From contig NZ_CALFBQ010000027.1 of the NCBI RefSeq assembly GCF_937951745.1, forward strand, positions 23,305 to 87,304: a stretch of 64,000 bases of DNA, in the 5' to 3' direction. The stretch is from an uncultured Chloroflexus sp. Its GTDB lineage: Bacteria > Chloroflexota > Chloroflexia > Chloroflexales > Chloroflexaceae. The number at the start of each line of letters is the position of its first letter. Position 1 is the stretch's first letter. Positions 9,418-17,405 of the stretch are shown here, piece after piece. The position numbers were made by a program, and so were the translations under genes. The notes below the pieces were generated by a model. It worked only from the letters and a program-made list of their open reading frames with translations, was not told where the DNA came from and made no database searches.

Positions 9418-10335
9418 CTAATACTCCACATCTTCCACCCGCGAGAACCAGATGCCGCCGGCAATGGGGGCCAGCAGGGCCAATCCGACCATCACTGCAA
9501 AGACCATCCCCAGCGGGGTGCTGTACGCAATGCGCACTCGTTCCCACTGGGTGGCAATCAAGTAGACAGCCATCAATACACCGGCCCCGCCAACGGCCAA
9601 ACCGCTATAGCGCATCTGGGCCAGCTCGGTAAGCGCCTCTTCGCGACGACGTTCCGAGGCTTGCAAGGCGGCATAGGCCGCAGCGCAGCGGCGGGCTTGC
9701 AGGTCTTGCGGTTGGTCGGCGGCGACAGCAAGGTGGTTGAGCAGGGTCGCATGGCGGGCCGCCGAAGTTTGCCCGGCCAGTGCCGCAATCACTTGGCGCA
9801 TAGTGGCAATGCTGCCATCGGCCAAAGGCGCACCTTGTTGCCGGATCAGCCACGACCATTCGCTCTGCAACGGGCCAGCAGTCATATCGGCGAGCAACCG
9901 CTCGAACGCAGTGCGCAATCCCAAACCGCCGCCGAGCAGGGCACTAAGCCGGCCAATCGCGGGAGTCAGTTCTCGCTCGAGCTGCTGGTTATAGCGCTGA
10001 GAGGCTAGTACAAAACCTACCCGTACTGCGAGCGCCGCTGCTGCCGGTGCTGCCGCCAACCCCATCCAGAGGGAACCGATGAAACCAAGCACTGCACTCA
10101 CAAGGGCTGCTGCGCCGGCAGCTATCAAGAGCGCCGTGGCCGGTTTTAGCAGTGCTGGACGCCACACTAAGGCTGGATCGAGCGCCGCCGGCGATCGCTG
10201 CTGGACCAGCCGGGCCAGCCAGCGCGCCAACGGTTGGCGCAAAACGAAGGTTGCGGTCAGTGTGATCAGTGCGGCTAGCAACGCCGGTGCTGCGCGCAGC
10301 AGCCACGCTGTTTCGGGATGGGTGAGTGTTTCCAT
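9418..10335 (-). CDS. tadB: TadB-like pilus assembly platform protein
   Basis: A 305-residue membrane protein of the T2SSF family. An N-terminal helix (about 13-32), a helix pair near 65-105 and two C-terminal helices flank a cytoplasmic domain (RELTPAIGRLSALLGGGLGLRTAFERL). It pairs with the TadC-like protein downstream. The inter-gene gap of about 250 nt holds two hairpins. The function is inferred from fold pattern and from position next to CpaF/CpaE/CpaB-like genes. Confidence 0.82.
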   Translation of the reverse strand: METLTHPETAWLLRAAPALLAALITLTATFVLRQPLARWLARLVQQRSPAALDPALVWRPALLKPATALLIAAGAAALVSAVLGFIGSLWMGLAAAPAAAALAVRVGFVLASQRYNQQLERELTPAIGRLSALLGGGLGLRTAFERLLADMTAGPLQSEWSWLIRQQGAPLADGSIATMRQVIAALAGQTSAARHATLLNHLAVAADQPQDLQARRCAAAYAALQASERRREEALTELAQMRYSGLAVGGAGVLMAVYLIATQWERVRIAYSTPLGMVFAVMVGLALLAPIAGGIWFSRVEDVEY

Positions 10336-10469
10336 ATTGGCTGAACCCTTTCACTTACTCAATCTGTCGGAATCTGCTGGTACCAGCGAGCAGATGTCTG
10401 CCGTGTTCACGGGCGATTACTTCAGTTGACAAGGCATGGCGTTGCAATACCCTGCTATGCCTCGCAATG

Positions 10470-10488
10470 ACCGCAGGCACCCTGCGGT
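10470..10488. repeat. Short hairpin between tadB-like and cpaF-like genes
   Basis: An 8-bp perfect stem (ACCGCAGG / CCTGCGGT) with a 3-base loop, preceded by CTCGCAATG, a short string that recurs between genes elsewhere in the window (for example near 41089 and 62988). It may be a transcript attenuator within the Tad cluster or simply a dispersed repeat. Confidence 0.5.
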
Positions 10489-10498
10489 TGCATTTACG

Positions 10499-12484
10499 CT
10501 ACGCACTTTGCGCCTGCAACGCTGCTTCACGCATACGCAACGCGGCGGCTACCGGCGTCAATGCCGCTGTGCCGACTTCACCGCTAGCAACAAGTGCATT
10601 GAGCGCAGCGTAACGCGCGTGCAACAATGCCAACGCCGTCTCATCGCTGAGGCGCGCCGGTTCAAAGTTGGTCAACAAATCGAGCGCATCGCGGGCGCGG
10701 CCCTGCGCCAATGCCTGTTCAGCGCGGTTAATGGCCACACCAGCCTCGTGATCGGTGCGCTGGCCGACAGCGATTGCCGCTACCAACACCGGCCAGCCGC
10801 CGGCTGGCGCAAACGCGGCGTAACGTTCGAGATCGGAACTCAGCTCGTCGTAAAGCGTCGCTGCCACCGCCCAGCGTCGCGCGGCCAAGGCCGTATTGAT
10901 CTGCTCATACGCGGCACGGGCCGCCTCAGCCGCTTGTTGTTGTCGCCGTGGATCCATGGCAAGGGACTGACGGGCCGCATGCACCAACCGCTCATCGTTG
11001 CGCTCAGCCCATGCCCGCCGCAAGATGGCCAACGCGCGCTCGGACGCACCGGCTTGGCGGGCCAACGCAGCTTGTACCAACGCTTCATCAACTACGGCCC
11101 GGCTACTCGCCACGGCGCGGGGCCGCTCGGCTAGCTTGAGCAACGCCAGACGTTGCGCCAGCAGCTCAGGCGTCTGATCAGCGCCACGCCAGACCAACCG
11201 ATCTCCATCAGCACGGGCCGCACAATGCCAGCGCACCCCATCAGCGGTTGGTTCAACCCATGCCAAGCGGATAAGTCTTGGCCGCAAGCCTGTAGCCGTC
11301 TCGTCACAGCCATCGAGCAACGCCACCTCATCAATATAGCGACGACCAGCCGCGCGGCTGAGATGGATCACGACATTGAAGTTGTCACAGATGTCTTCCA
11401 GCGCATTAGTGCGCCGGCCTTCGTAGAGGTACGCCCCCGGCATCGCGGCACAGTCAGCCAACCGGCTCAAGGCGCGCAAGGCTGTGCGCGCGTGAATCGT
11501 GGTGACCACCGCATGGCCACTGACAGCGACCGCGAGGATAGCGCCAGCTTCAGCGGCGCGTGTCTCACCCGGCGCTACCAGTGAAGGCGTCTGGCGCAAG
11601 ACTTCCCGCGCCGCTCGCCCAAACGCCAACGGATCGAGGCTAGTCTGCACCAGTTCGCGCGTCCACGCTGCATGGCGAACGTTGATTTCAAGCGTGTTGT
11701 CTTCGATTGTAATCACGTGCGGTTCACCCGGCCATGAATTGACAATCGCTTCCAGCAGCGCCGTCTTGCCGCAGCCAGTCTCGCCGGCGATCAGAAACGA
11801 ACAACGAGCGCGCACCAGCAATTGCAGCAGCGCAAACAAAGGTTCATCACACGCGCCGCGACGCAAAATATCGGCCAGCGTCCACGCAGTGCGACGACCG
11901 CGCCGGATACAGATCAGCGCAGTGTCGTCAGGTGTACACGGCGGAATAGTCACGTGCATACGGGTACCGTGCGCAAGCGGCAAAGTATCTTGCGGGCGGC
12001 TGCGGTCGAGCGGCACTGCCAGCCGCGACGCCAGCACCAAGGCGCGATCCAGCGCTTGGCGCGGCGAGCTAAAGCGTTCCGGCGCAAGGGTGAAGTCAGC
12101 CCCCTCTTCCTGCACCATAATGCGGTCACCGATAATCTTCACCTCTTGGATCCGCTCGTCATCCAGATAGGGTTGGGCTGGTCCCCAACCAATCGTATCG
12201 TGAAAGAGGCGGAGCAGGCTGGTATCGTCGGTGGGCAAACCAGCCAACGGCCCGCCGCGTTCGGTCTGGGTACCGATGGCAACCCGTAGCACGCGCAGCA
12301 CCGCCGGATCACGCTCGGCAGCCGGCGCTACCGGGTCAAGCAGATCGGGTGGCAGCTCGGCGAGCAGAATCTCGCGCGCCGCTTGCAACGCCGTCGCCGC
12401 CGGATCGACTGTTGTCTGCTGCGGCATCAAATCGGCCAACCCACCCTCTTCAATCACTGTGAGAGGCCGGTACGCAGGATGCAT
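10499..12484 (-). CDS. Divergent CpaF/TadA-type secretion ATPase with long helical C-terminal extension
   Basis: A 661-residue protein. The N-terminal two thirds is a T2SSE/CpaF ATPase: GRRTAWTLADILRRG, Walker A IAGETGCGKTALL (about residue 235), ITIEDNTLEI and a His-box-like VVTTIHARTALRALSRL. The usual IVGEVRGGEA is altered to VAPGETRAAEAG, so it is a divergent member. Residues from about 430 to the end are an Ala/Arg/Leu-rich helical region resembling repeat (TPR-like) helices, which CpaF proteins normally lack. ATG 12484 is preceded by GGAGGAG. A second, canonical CpaF lies two genes upstream. Confidence 0.85.
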   Translation of the reverse strand: MHPAYRPLTVIEEGGLADLMPQQTTVDPAATALQAAREILLAELPPDLLDPVAPAAERDPAVLRVLRVAIGTQTERGGPLAGLPTDDTSLLRLFHDTIGWGPAQPYLDDERIQEVKIIGDRIMVQEEGADFTLAPERFSSPRQALDRALVLASRLAVPLDRSRPQDTLPLAHGTRMHVTIPPCTPDDTALICIRRGRRTAWTLADILRRGACDEPLFALLQLLVRARCSFLIAGETGCGKTALLEAIVNSWPGEPHVITIEDNTLEINVRHAAWTRELVQTSLDPLAFGRAAREVLRQTPSLVAPGETRAAEAGAILAVAVSGHAVVTTIHARTALRALSRLADCAAMPGAYLYEGRRTNALEDICDNFNVVIHLSRAAGRRYIDEVALLDGCDETATGLRPRLIRLAWVEPTADGVRWHCAARADGDRLVWRGADQTPELLAQRLALLKLAERPRAVASSRAVVDEALVQAALARQAGASERALAILRRAWAERNDERLVHAARQSLAMDPRRQQQAAEAARAAYEQINTALAARRWAVAATLYDELSSDLERYAAFAPAGGWPVLVAAIAVGQRTDHEAGVAINRAEQALAQGRARDALDLLTNFEPARLSDETALALLHARYAALNALVASGEVGTAALTPVAAALRMREAALQAQSA

Positions 12485-12794
12485 GTATCTCCTCCATCTA
12501 TAGTGGTTCGCATTTAGCTACCCAAGCCGGGCGGCTCAGGTCATTCAGGGCGGGCAGGCGACTAGCAATGCCGGTGCCTCCTACCCAAGGCCATCCCTCC
12601 CAAAAGTGAAAAGCATACCTAAAAGGGAGCGGCAACACCGACCATGAAGCGCATGAGCGTCGCGTTGGCGACAGTGCGGTTGGCTGATTGCTTGATCGCA
12701 GCGATGTTACTGATCCATATTGCGCACGATGACGGCGAGGGCTACGCCCCGCGCAACAATAGGCATACACCTTGCCAAGCCCGCCACTCCAGCG
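12485..12794. other. 310-nt gap inside the Tad cluster
   Basis: I looked on both strands for a short Flp-type prepilin (a GxxxxE processing site followed by a hydrophobic stretch) and found none. Open frames here are short and of unlikely composition. No strong hairpin was seen. Confidence 0.5.
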
Positions 12795-14054
12795 TTACGA
12801 CAGCGCTGGCGCAGCAGCGCGCTGGCCTAACACCTGTTCGCTCAACCGTACCCACCAACCAACCCGCGGCAACGGCAGGCGCGGCTTCAAGCCGGCATGC
12901 GCGCACAGCGACTCAACCACCTGATGGGTAGCGCGGGCAAACCGGCTTTGCGGGCCAAGATCGAGCATCGAAACGTAGCCATCATGTTCATCGGCAAGAC
13001 TGGCGAGGCGCGGTTCGCGCGGCAAAACGCCGAGATTGCCCACCCGCGGGTAACGGCGGGCAAAGAGATCAGCCACCATGCTGATCGTCACCGTTACCCC
13101 GCGCTCCGGCTCCATAAAGAGCAGTGAGCAACGTTCGAGCCGCTCTGGGGCCAATTCGGTAAAGTGTTCGAGCATGTGACCGACACCCATGCGTTCACGA
13201 GCGCCGGGCGGGGTGGGCAAGATAACGCTGCCACCGGCTTGCAAAACGTGGGTAGCATAAGGCCGACGTAGATAGTCAGGCGGGGTATCAATCAACACCA
13301 CATCGTACCCTTCCAGCGCCACAATCCCCTGATACAGCCCTTGCCAATCGGGCAGGCGTAGATCATTCTCGGCCCGCGCCACCGCATGCGAACCGATCAG
13401 CAAGTCGATCCGCCCCCACCCTTGCTGATTGGCACGAGTATGTTCAGGCTGAAAGATGAAAGGCTGAATACCAGTCGGATTCCAATATGACGGCCCGCGC
13501 TGCACAAGATGAAGGTAGGACGGAGCGCTAGCCGGGATGCGAAACGCCGGCACCAAGCCGGGGTTTGAGATATCGCTATCCCACACTAGCACATCAAGCC
13601 CGCGCCGGCGCAGTCCTTCAGCCAACACACAGGTCGCGAAGGTCTTGCCAATACCACCTTTTGCAGCGCCAATCGCAATCACCGGCAGGCGCTGCGCGCC
13701 ACCCCCGCGCCGCCGGCCAATCTGCGCACCAATCCAATCGGCCAGCGTCGCAGGATTACGTTCAGCGGTCGCCGGTAAACCGGCAGCCAACGCATCGGGC
13801 AACGCTGCCCGCGCTGGGCCGGCCAACCCCAGCATCACCCGTGTCCCCACCTGTTGGGCGCGAGCGGCCAAATCCCACAGATCGGCCAGCGGTGTCCCGC
13901 GACTATCGTCAAGGAAGATGGCATCTGGCGGTCGTGAACCGGCCAGCAACCGTTGCACCTGATCGATCCGTGATGGCGCTAATACCGCTACGTCACGCAA
14001 TTGCTCAACTTCAGCCTGCAAACCATCGATCGCGCTAAAGATGATAAGTTCCAT
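12795..14054 (-). CDS. cpaE: CpaE/TadZ-like MinD-family ATPase
   Basis: A 419-residue protein that in Tad systems positions the pilus machine at the cell pole. The N-terminal part (about 1-130) resembles a degenerate receiver domain (IDQVQRLLAGSRPPDAIFLDD). A MinD/ParA-like ATPase follows with deviant Walker A IGAAKGGIGKTF and IDTPPDYLRRP. ATG 14054 was chosen because AAAAGGAG lies upstream; a longer reading to 14090 has no such site. It is flanked by the two CpaF-type ATPases. Confidence 0.88.
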   Translation of the reverse strand: MELIIFSAIDGLQAEVEQLRDVAVLAPSRIDQVQRLLAGSRPPDAIFLDDSRGTPLADLWDLAARAQQVGTRVMLGLAGPARAALPDALAAGLPATAERNPATLADWIGAQIGRRRGGGAQRLPVIAIGAAKGGIGKTFATCVLAEGLRRRGLDVLVWDSDISNPGLVPAFRIPASAPSYLHLVQRGPSYWNPTGIQPFIFQPEHTRANQQGWGRIDLLIGSHAVARAENDLRLPDWQGLYQGIVALEGYDVVLIDTPPDYLRRPYATHVLQAGGSVILPTPPGARERMGVGHMLEHFTELAPERLERCSLLFMEPERGVTVTISMVADLFARRYPRVGNLGVLPREPRLASLADEHDGYVSMLDLGPQSRFARATHQVVESLCAHAGLKPRLPLPRVGWWVRLSEQVLGQRAAAPALS

Positions 14055-14125
14055 AGGGGTTGCTCCTTTTGAGAATTGATAAACCACCATCGTTGTGGGT
14101 GGTTGGTCACAGCGGCGCTATGCTG

Positions 14126-15328
14126 CTACAACCGTCCCGCTCCCCATCCGGCATTGACGTAGCCGGCGCGCGCTAACCGTTCGCTGGCGCGGTCGTAACG
14201 GAGGAGCGGGTTAGTCGGGAAGGGATCGCCACTCTGGCCTTGTGCCCCTTGCGGCAAGACCTCTTCAATGGCCAACACACCACGCTTCCCGTTGGGAGCA
14301 CGCCCAATTAACACTACCAACAGATTCACCACATCAGAGGTAATCAGACCGCGCACGATCTGCGCTGCCGCCTGCCCGGCGCCGGTCGTCTCGTGGGCCA
14401 AGCCGATCAGCGCCATCCGCTCTAGATTGCGCAACGCGCCCTGCACGGTCGCCGCATGGATGGTGCCCAAGCCGGGGTGGCCAGTCGCGGCGGCTTGTAA
14501 CATCGCCATTGCTTCGCCGCCGCGCACCTCACCAACGATGATGTAGTTGGGCTTTTGGCGCAAGGCAAACGTCACCGCCCGGCTAAAACCGCCCGTTTCA
14601 GCCGGCGCTTCAATGTGCAAGCTGTTCGCGCTTCGCGGCAACTCGCCGCCATCTTCAATTACCACCAGCCGCATCCGCGCCCCGATCGCTTGGCTGAGCG
14701 CCGCCGCCAGCGTTGTTTTGCCGCTGCCAGTTGCCCCTGCGATCAATAGCGAAGCACCGCCGTTCAGTGCTGCTAGCAACAAATCGCTCGCCTCACGGCT
14801 GATCACATTGCTCTGCACCAGATCATCGAGCGTTGCCCAGCGTTCGGGCAACAGCCGGATCGAAAGGCTTGGACCGGCTGGGGAGGCCCGCTGATTCGTG
14901 ATTGCATAGCGCAAACCATCCACCACGCCTTGGGCAAACGCTGGCACCTCAACAGCGCCGCCATGGCAGCGTTGCACCAGTTGGCGTTGCGTCCACTCAA
15001 TCCACGCCGGATGGACTATCACGCCGGTGTTGACCATCATGCCGCGTTGGACAACAAAGAAAGGCGAATCGGGCGGGCCGTTGAAGAGAATGTCCGAGAC
15101 CGCATGCTCCGGATCGCGCCAGATTTCGAGCGGGCCGTACCATGCCACCTCATGCCACTGGATCGCGCCATCAAAACCGAGCCGCGCGAAGGCTTCTGCC
15201 GGCGGCAGATGCCAGCAATCGCGTAAACGCCCGCTGCGCAGCAGCATGCGCAACTCGTCGACGATCGCGGCACCAGAGGTTGGCAAAGAAGCCGGCGTGT
15301 GCGTCAAGGTATCCCAACCGCTCTGCAT
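14126..15328 (-). CDS. cpaF: Canonical CpaF/TadA pilus ATPase
   Basis: A 400-residue type II/IV secretion ATPase that would power Tad pilus assembly. It has the CpaF order: DILFNGP near the N-terminus, Walker A IAGATGSGKTTLAA (about 215), VVIEDGGELP, then YIIVGEVRGGEAM with the catalytic Glu and the GLGTIHAAT His box. The start was moved to ATG 15328 because GGAGG precedes it by 7 nt. Compared with the second ATPase at 10499-12484 this is the normal form, and it is the likely motor. Confidence 0.92.
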   Translation of the reverse strand: MQSGWDTLTHTPASLPTSGAAIVDELRMLLRSGRLRDCWHLPPAEAFARLGFDGAIQWHEVAWYGPLEIWRDPEHAVSDILFNGPPDSPFFVVQRGMMVNTGVIVHPAWIEWTQRQLVQRCHGGAVEVPAFAQGVVDGLRYAITNQRASPAGPSLSIRLLPERWATLDDLVQSNVISREASDLLLAALNGGASLLIAGATGSGKTTLAAALSQAIGARMRLVVIEDGGELPRSANSLHIEAPAETGGFSRAVTFALRQKPNYIIVGEVRGGEAMAMLQAAATGHPGLGTIHAATVQGALRNLERMALIGLAHETTGAGQAAAQIVRGLITSDVVNLLVVLIGRAPNGKRGVLAIEEVLPQGAQGQSGDPFPTNPLLRYDRASERLARAGYVNAGWGAGRL

Positions 15329-15359
15329 CAGTGAACCTCCTTCCGTGATCCTTGTCGGT

Positions 15360-15380
15360 TGCGGCAGCCGAGCTGCCGCA
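15360..15380. repeat. Dispersed hairpin, TGCGGCAGC type
   Basis: A 9-bp stem (TGCGGCAGC / GCTGCCGCA) with a 3-base loop, followed by GTCCATAGCC. It lies between the cpaB-like and cpaF genes and resembles the hairpins at 8373 and 9266. Confidence 0.6.
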
Positions 15381-15419
15381 GTCCATAGCCATGGCACTCG
15401 CGTGCGCCCACACCAGCAC

Positions 15420-16226
15420 CTACTTATCGGCTTCAGCGGGCATAACCGGCGCAGTCAACTCGCTTACCGTAAACTGGCCAATGTCAAGCCGCTCAAGCAC
15501 GGGTAAGATCGGCGCATCGCTGCTGTAACGTTCGCCCCACAGCGGCAGGCCAGCGGCTTGCAAGGCCCAAATCGCATGCGATTGGTACGGGGTCAGTTCG
15601 AGGTAGGCCACCTGCGCTTCGGCATCGACATAGAGCACGCGCGCGCCGCTGAGCAGTCGGCAAGCATACGGACGCAACGGCAAAGGAGATGCCGGCGGCT
15701 GCACCGTTGGCACGCGGCCCTCGGCGGCGCTGCGCGCTTGATCGCACACATCGGGCGAACCGTTGGGATCATTGAAACCGATATTGAGCCGATCGTGATG
15801 GGTCAGCGGGCCAATGGTTTCAGTGCTAAACGGCACTGGCACCATCCCCGGCGTCAAGGCCTCGCCATTCGGATAGACCGGCTGAGCCGGCGGACGCTCC
15901 GTGATCATCGACGGTTGCAACAGATCATTGGCGGCGAGATTGCGAGTCGCATACTGGCCAACCGCAAGCGATGGCGCACTGATCCCCGCCAGTTGGGCCG
16001 GACGATGGCGCGGCAACAGCACTACCGCCAGATCGTCGGCGCTTAGCCGCTGGCCGTAGGGCACATTGCGCGCCAGAATGACAACCGGCTCGCTACTTCC
16101 AGCTTCTAGAAAGGCCAGCACGGTGAACACAGCGGTGATAATCAAACCGAGACCGATCAAGATCGCCGGGAGCGGATTGGCACGGCGACGGGCGAGCGCC
16201 TGATTGAGCGTGCCAAGAGCAGACAT
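15420..16226 (-). CDS. cpaB: CpaB/RcpC-like pilus assembly protein with SAF domain
   Basis: A 268-residue protein with one N-terminal membrane helix (about residues 20-42) and a SAF domain (about 48-115; VVILARNVPYGQRLSADDLAVV and GQYATRNLAANDLLQ). CpaB/RcpC proteins of diderm bacteria act with the secretin. Here no secretin gene is present, so the domain probably works outside the membrane in the cell wall. The gene sits between the cpaF gene and the TadE-like pair, co-directional and closely spaced. Confidence 0.83.
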   Translation of the reverse strand: MSALGTLNQALARRRANPLPAILIGLGLIITAVFTVLAFLEAGSSEPVVILARNVPYGQRLSADDLAVVLLPRHRPAQLAGISAPSLAVGQYATRNLAANDLLQPSMITERPPAQPVYPNGEALTPGMVPVPFSTETIGPLTHHDRLNIGFNDPNGSPDVCDQARSAAEGRVPTVQPPASPLPLRPYACRLLSGARVLYVDAEAQVAYLELTPYQSHAIWALQAAGLPLWGERYSSDAPILPVLERLDIGQFTVSELTAPVMPAEADK

Positions 16227-16250
16227 ACGAGTTCTCCTTTCGATACGAGC

Positions 16251-16763
16251 TTACGGTTGGCCCAAACGATCGATGGTGTCAGCCGCGCGGATGCGAGGAC
16301 GCACTTCGCCCAAACCGAATAATCCGCGCAGAGTTGGTTGCAATTCGGCGCAAAGCAGTGGCGTTGCACTAGCTACGCCAGCGCATGCCCCGCCTTGCGG
16401 TAAGACTGTCCAGCGCGCAGTAGCTGCCAGCGAAACCGGATCAATCCCGGTCAATTGCGTCGCTTGCATGTTGGCGAGCAGAAATTGATGCGCTACTTTG
16501 ACAATATCCGCGCACTGACTAGGAGCGTGAATGGTCACCGCTTGGCAGGTTCGGTTGCCACGCAGGGCCTGCCCATTGCGCGCTAAAGCGGCATACTCGA
16601 TCTGCTGCACCGCCGAGCGGGTAGCCTGCTGGAGTGCATCTTCCATCACCGCCACCGCCAGCCAGAGATTGGCAAACTCGATCACCACCATCACAAAGAG
16701 CACCAACACCGGCAACATCAATGCCAGTAGCGGCAATGCTTGACCCAAACGGCGACAGTGCAT
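16251..16763 (-). CDS. TadE/TadG-like pseudopilin family protein
   Basis: A 170-residue protein starting with a short basic stretch and GQALPLLALMLPVLVLF, the TadE/TadG-like N-terminal processing and membrane region, followed by an extracytoplasmic domain with several cysteines. Such proteins are minor pilins or assembly factors of Tad pili. It lies 9 nt after the other TadE-like gene and 24 nt before cpaB. Confidence 0.8.
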   Translation of the reverse strand: MHCRRLGQALPLLALMLPVLVLFVMVVIEFANLWLAVAVMEDALQQATRSAVQQIEYAALARNGQALRGNRTCQAVTIHAPSQCADIVKVAHQFLLANMQATQLTGIDPVSLAATARWTVLPQGGACAGVASATPLLCAELQPTLRGLFGLGEVRPRIRAADTIDRLGQP

Positions 16764-16772
16764 GCGGGCCTC

Positions 16773-17183
16773 CTACTGCTGATCACGTTCGGCTGCGCGA
16801 GTGGCGCGAGCGCGTACCACGATCTCGTCGCCGAAGGGCAACAGGGCGACCGGCATCCATAGCGCGGCGCGATACCGAACCTCGACCGTAATCGGGTCAT
16901 ACCGGCGGCACGGCTGGCGCGGGCACGAGATCACCACTTCACTCGCGGTCGGCTCAATCCCAAGGCTGCCGGCCAAGGCTTGACGAGCCGCCGTTTCGGT
17001 AACGGTGCGATTGCCGCCAGTGAGTGCGGCCTGATGCGCCGCTGCACGCGCCGCTTGGCTAACGGCATAGTGGGTAAGCAGTATCTGACCGATCGAGAAG
17101 AGACCGACGACCAAGGTCAATAAGATCGGCAAGGCTAGCGCCATCTCGATGAGGGTTTGGCCGCGCCGGTGAGCTTGTCGCAT
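16773..17183 (-). CDS. tadE: TadE-like pseudopilin
   Basis: A 136-residue protein with the TadE signature RRGQTLIEMALALPILLTL directly after a basic N-terminus; the Glu is the family's conserved pilin-like residue. One membrane helix and a short exported domain with two cysteines follow (CPRQPC). It is probably the first gene of the Tad assembly block proper. The 222 nt upstream show a GGAGGG near 17250 but no convincing small pilin. Confidence 0.86.
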   Translation of the reverse strand: MRQAHRRGQTLIEMALALPILLTLVVGLFSIGQILLTHYAVSQAARAAAHQAALTGGNRTVTETAARQALAGSLGIEPTASEVVISCPRQPCRRYDPITVEVRYRAALWMPVALLPFGDEIVVRARATRAAERDQQ

Positions 17184-17405
17184 CGCGCAAATCCTTTCGC
17201 TACATCTTGCCTAGACCGAACATGACGAACGAAGCGGTTGGGTTGATTGCACGACCCTCCTTTCCTCACATCAAAGCTTGTAAGCATGCAGCGTGATCAT
17301 CACTATTGGGTGGTGAACGGTTACGTAAGCGTTTCGTTTTCATCGTGTGGGTCGATTAGCGGCAGACAGCGCCAGCGAGCATTGCCTGCCGCAACGGATG
17401 GCCAA

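Noticed and set aside
10436..11134. Plus-strand ORF of 232 codons
   Set aside because: Antisense to the helical extension of the CpaF-like ATPase; composition matches a shadow frame.
12485..12794. Hidden Flp prepilin gene
   Set aside because: No frame on either strand shows a pilin-like processing site followed by a hydrophobic segment.
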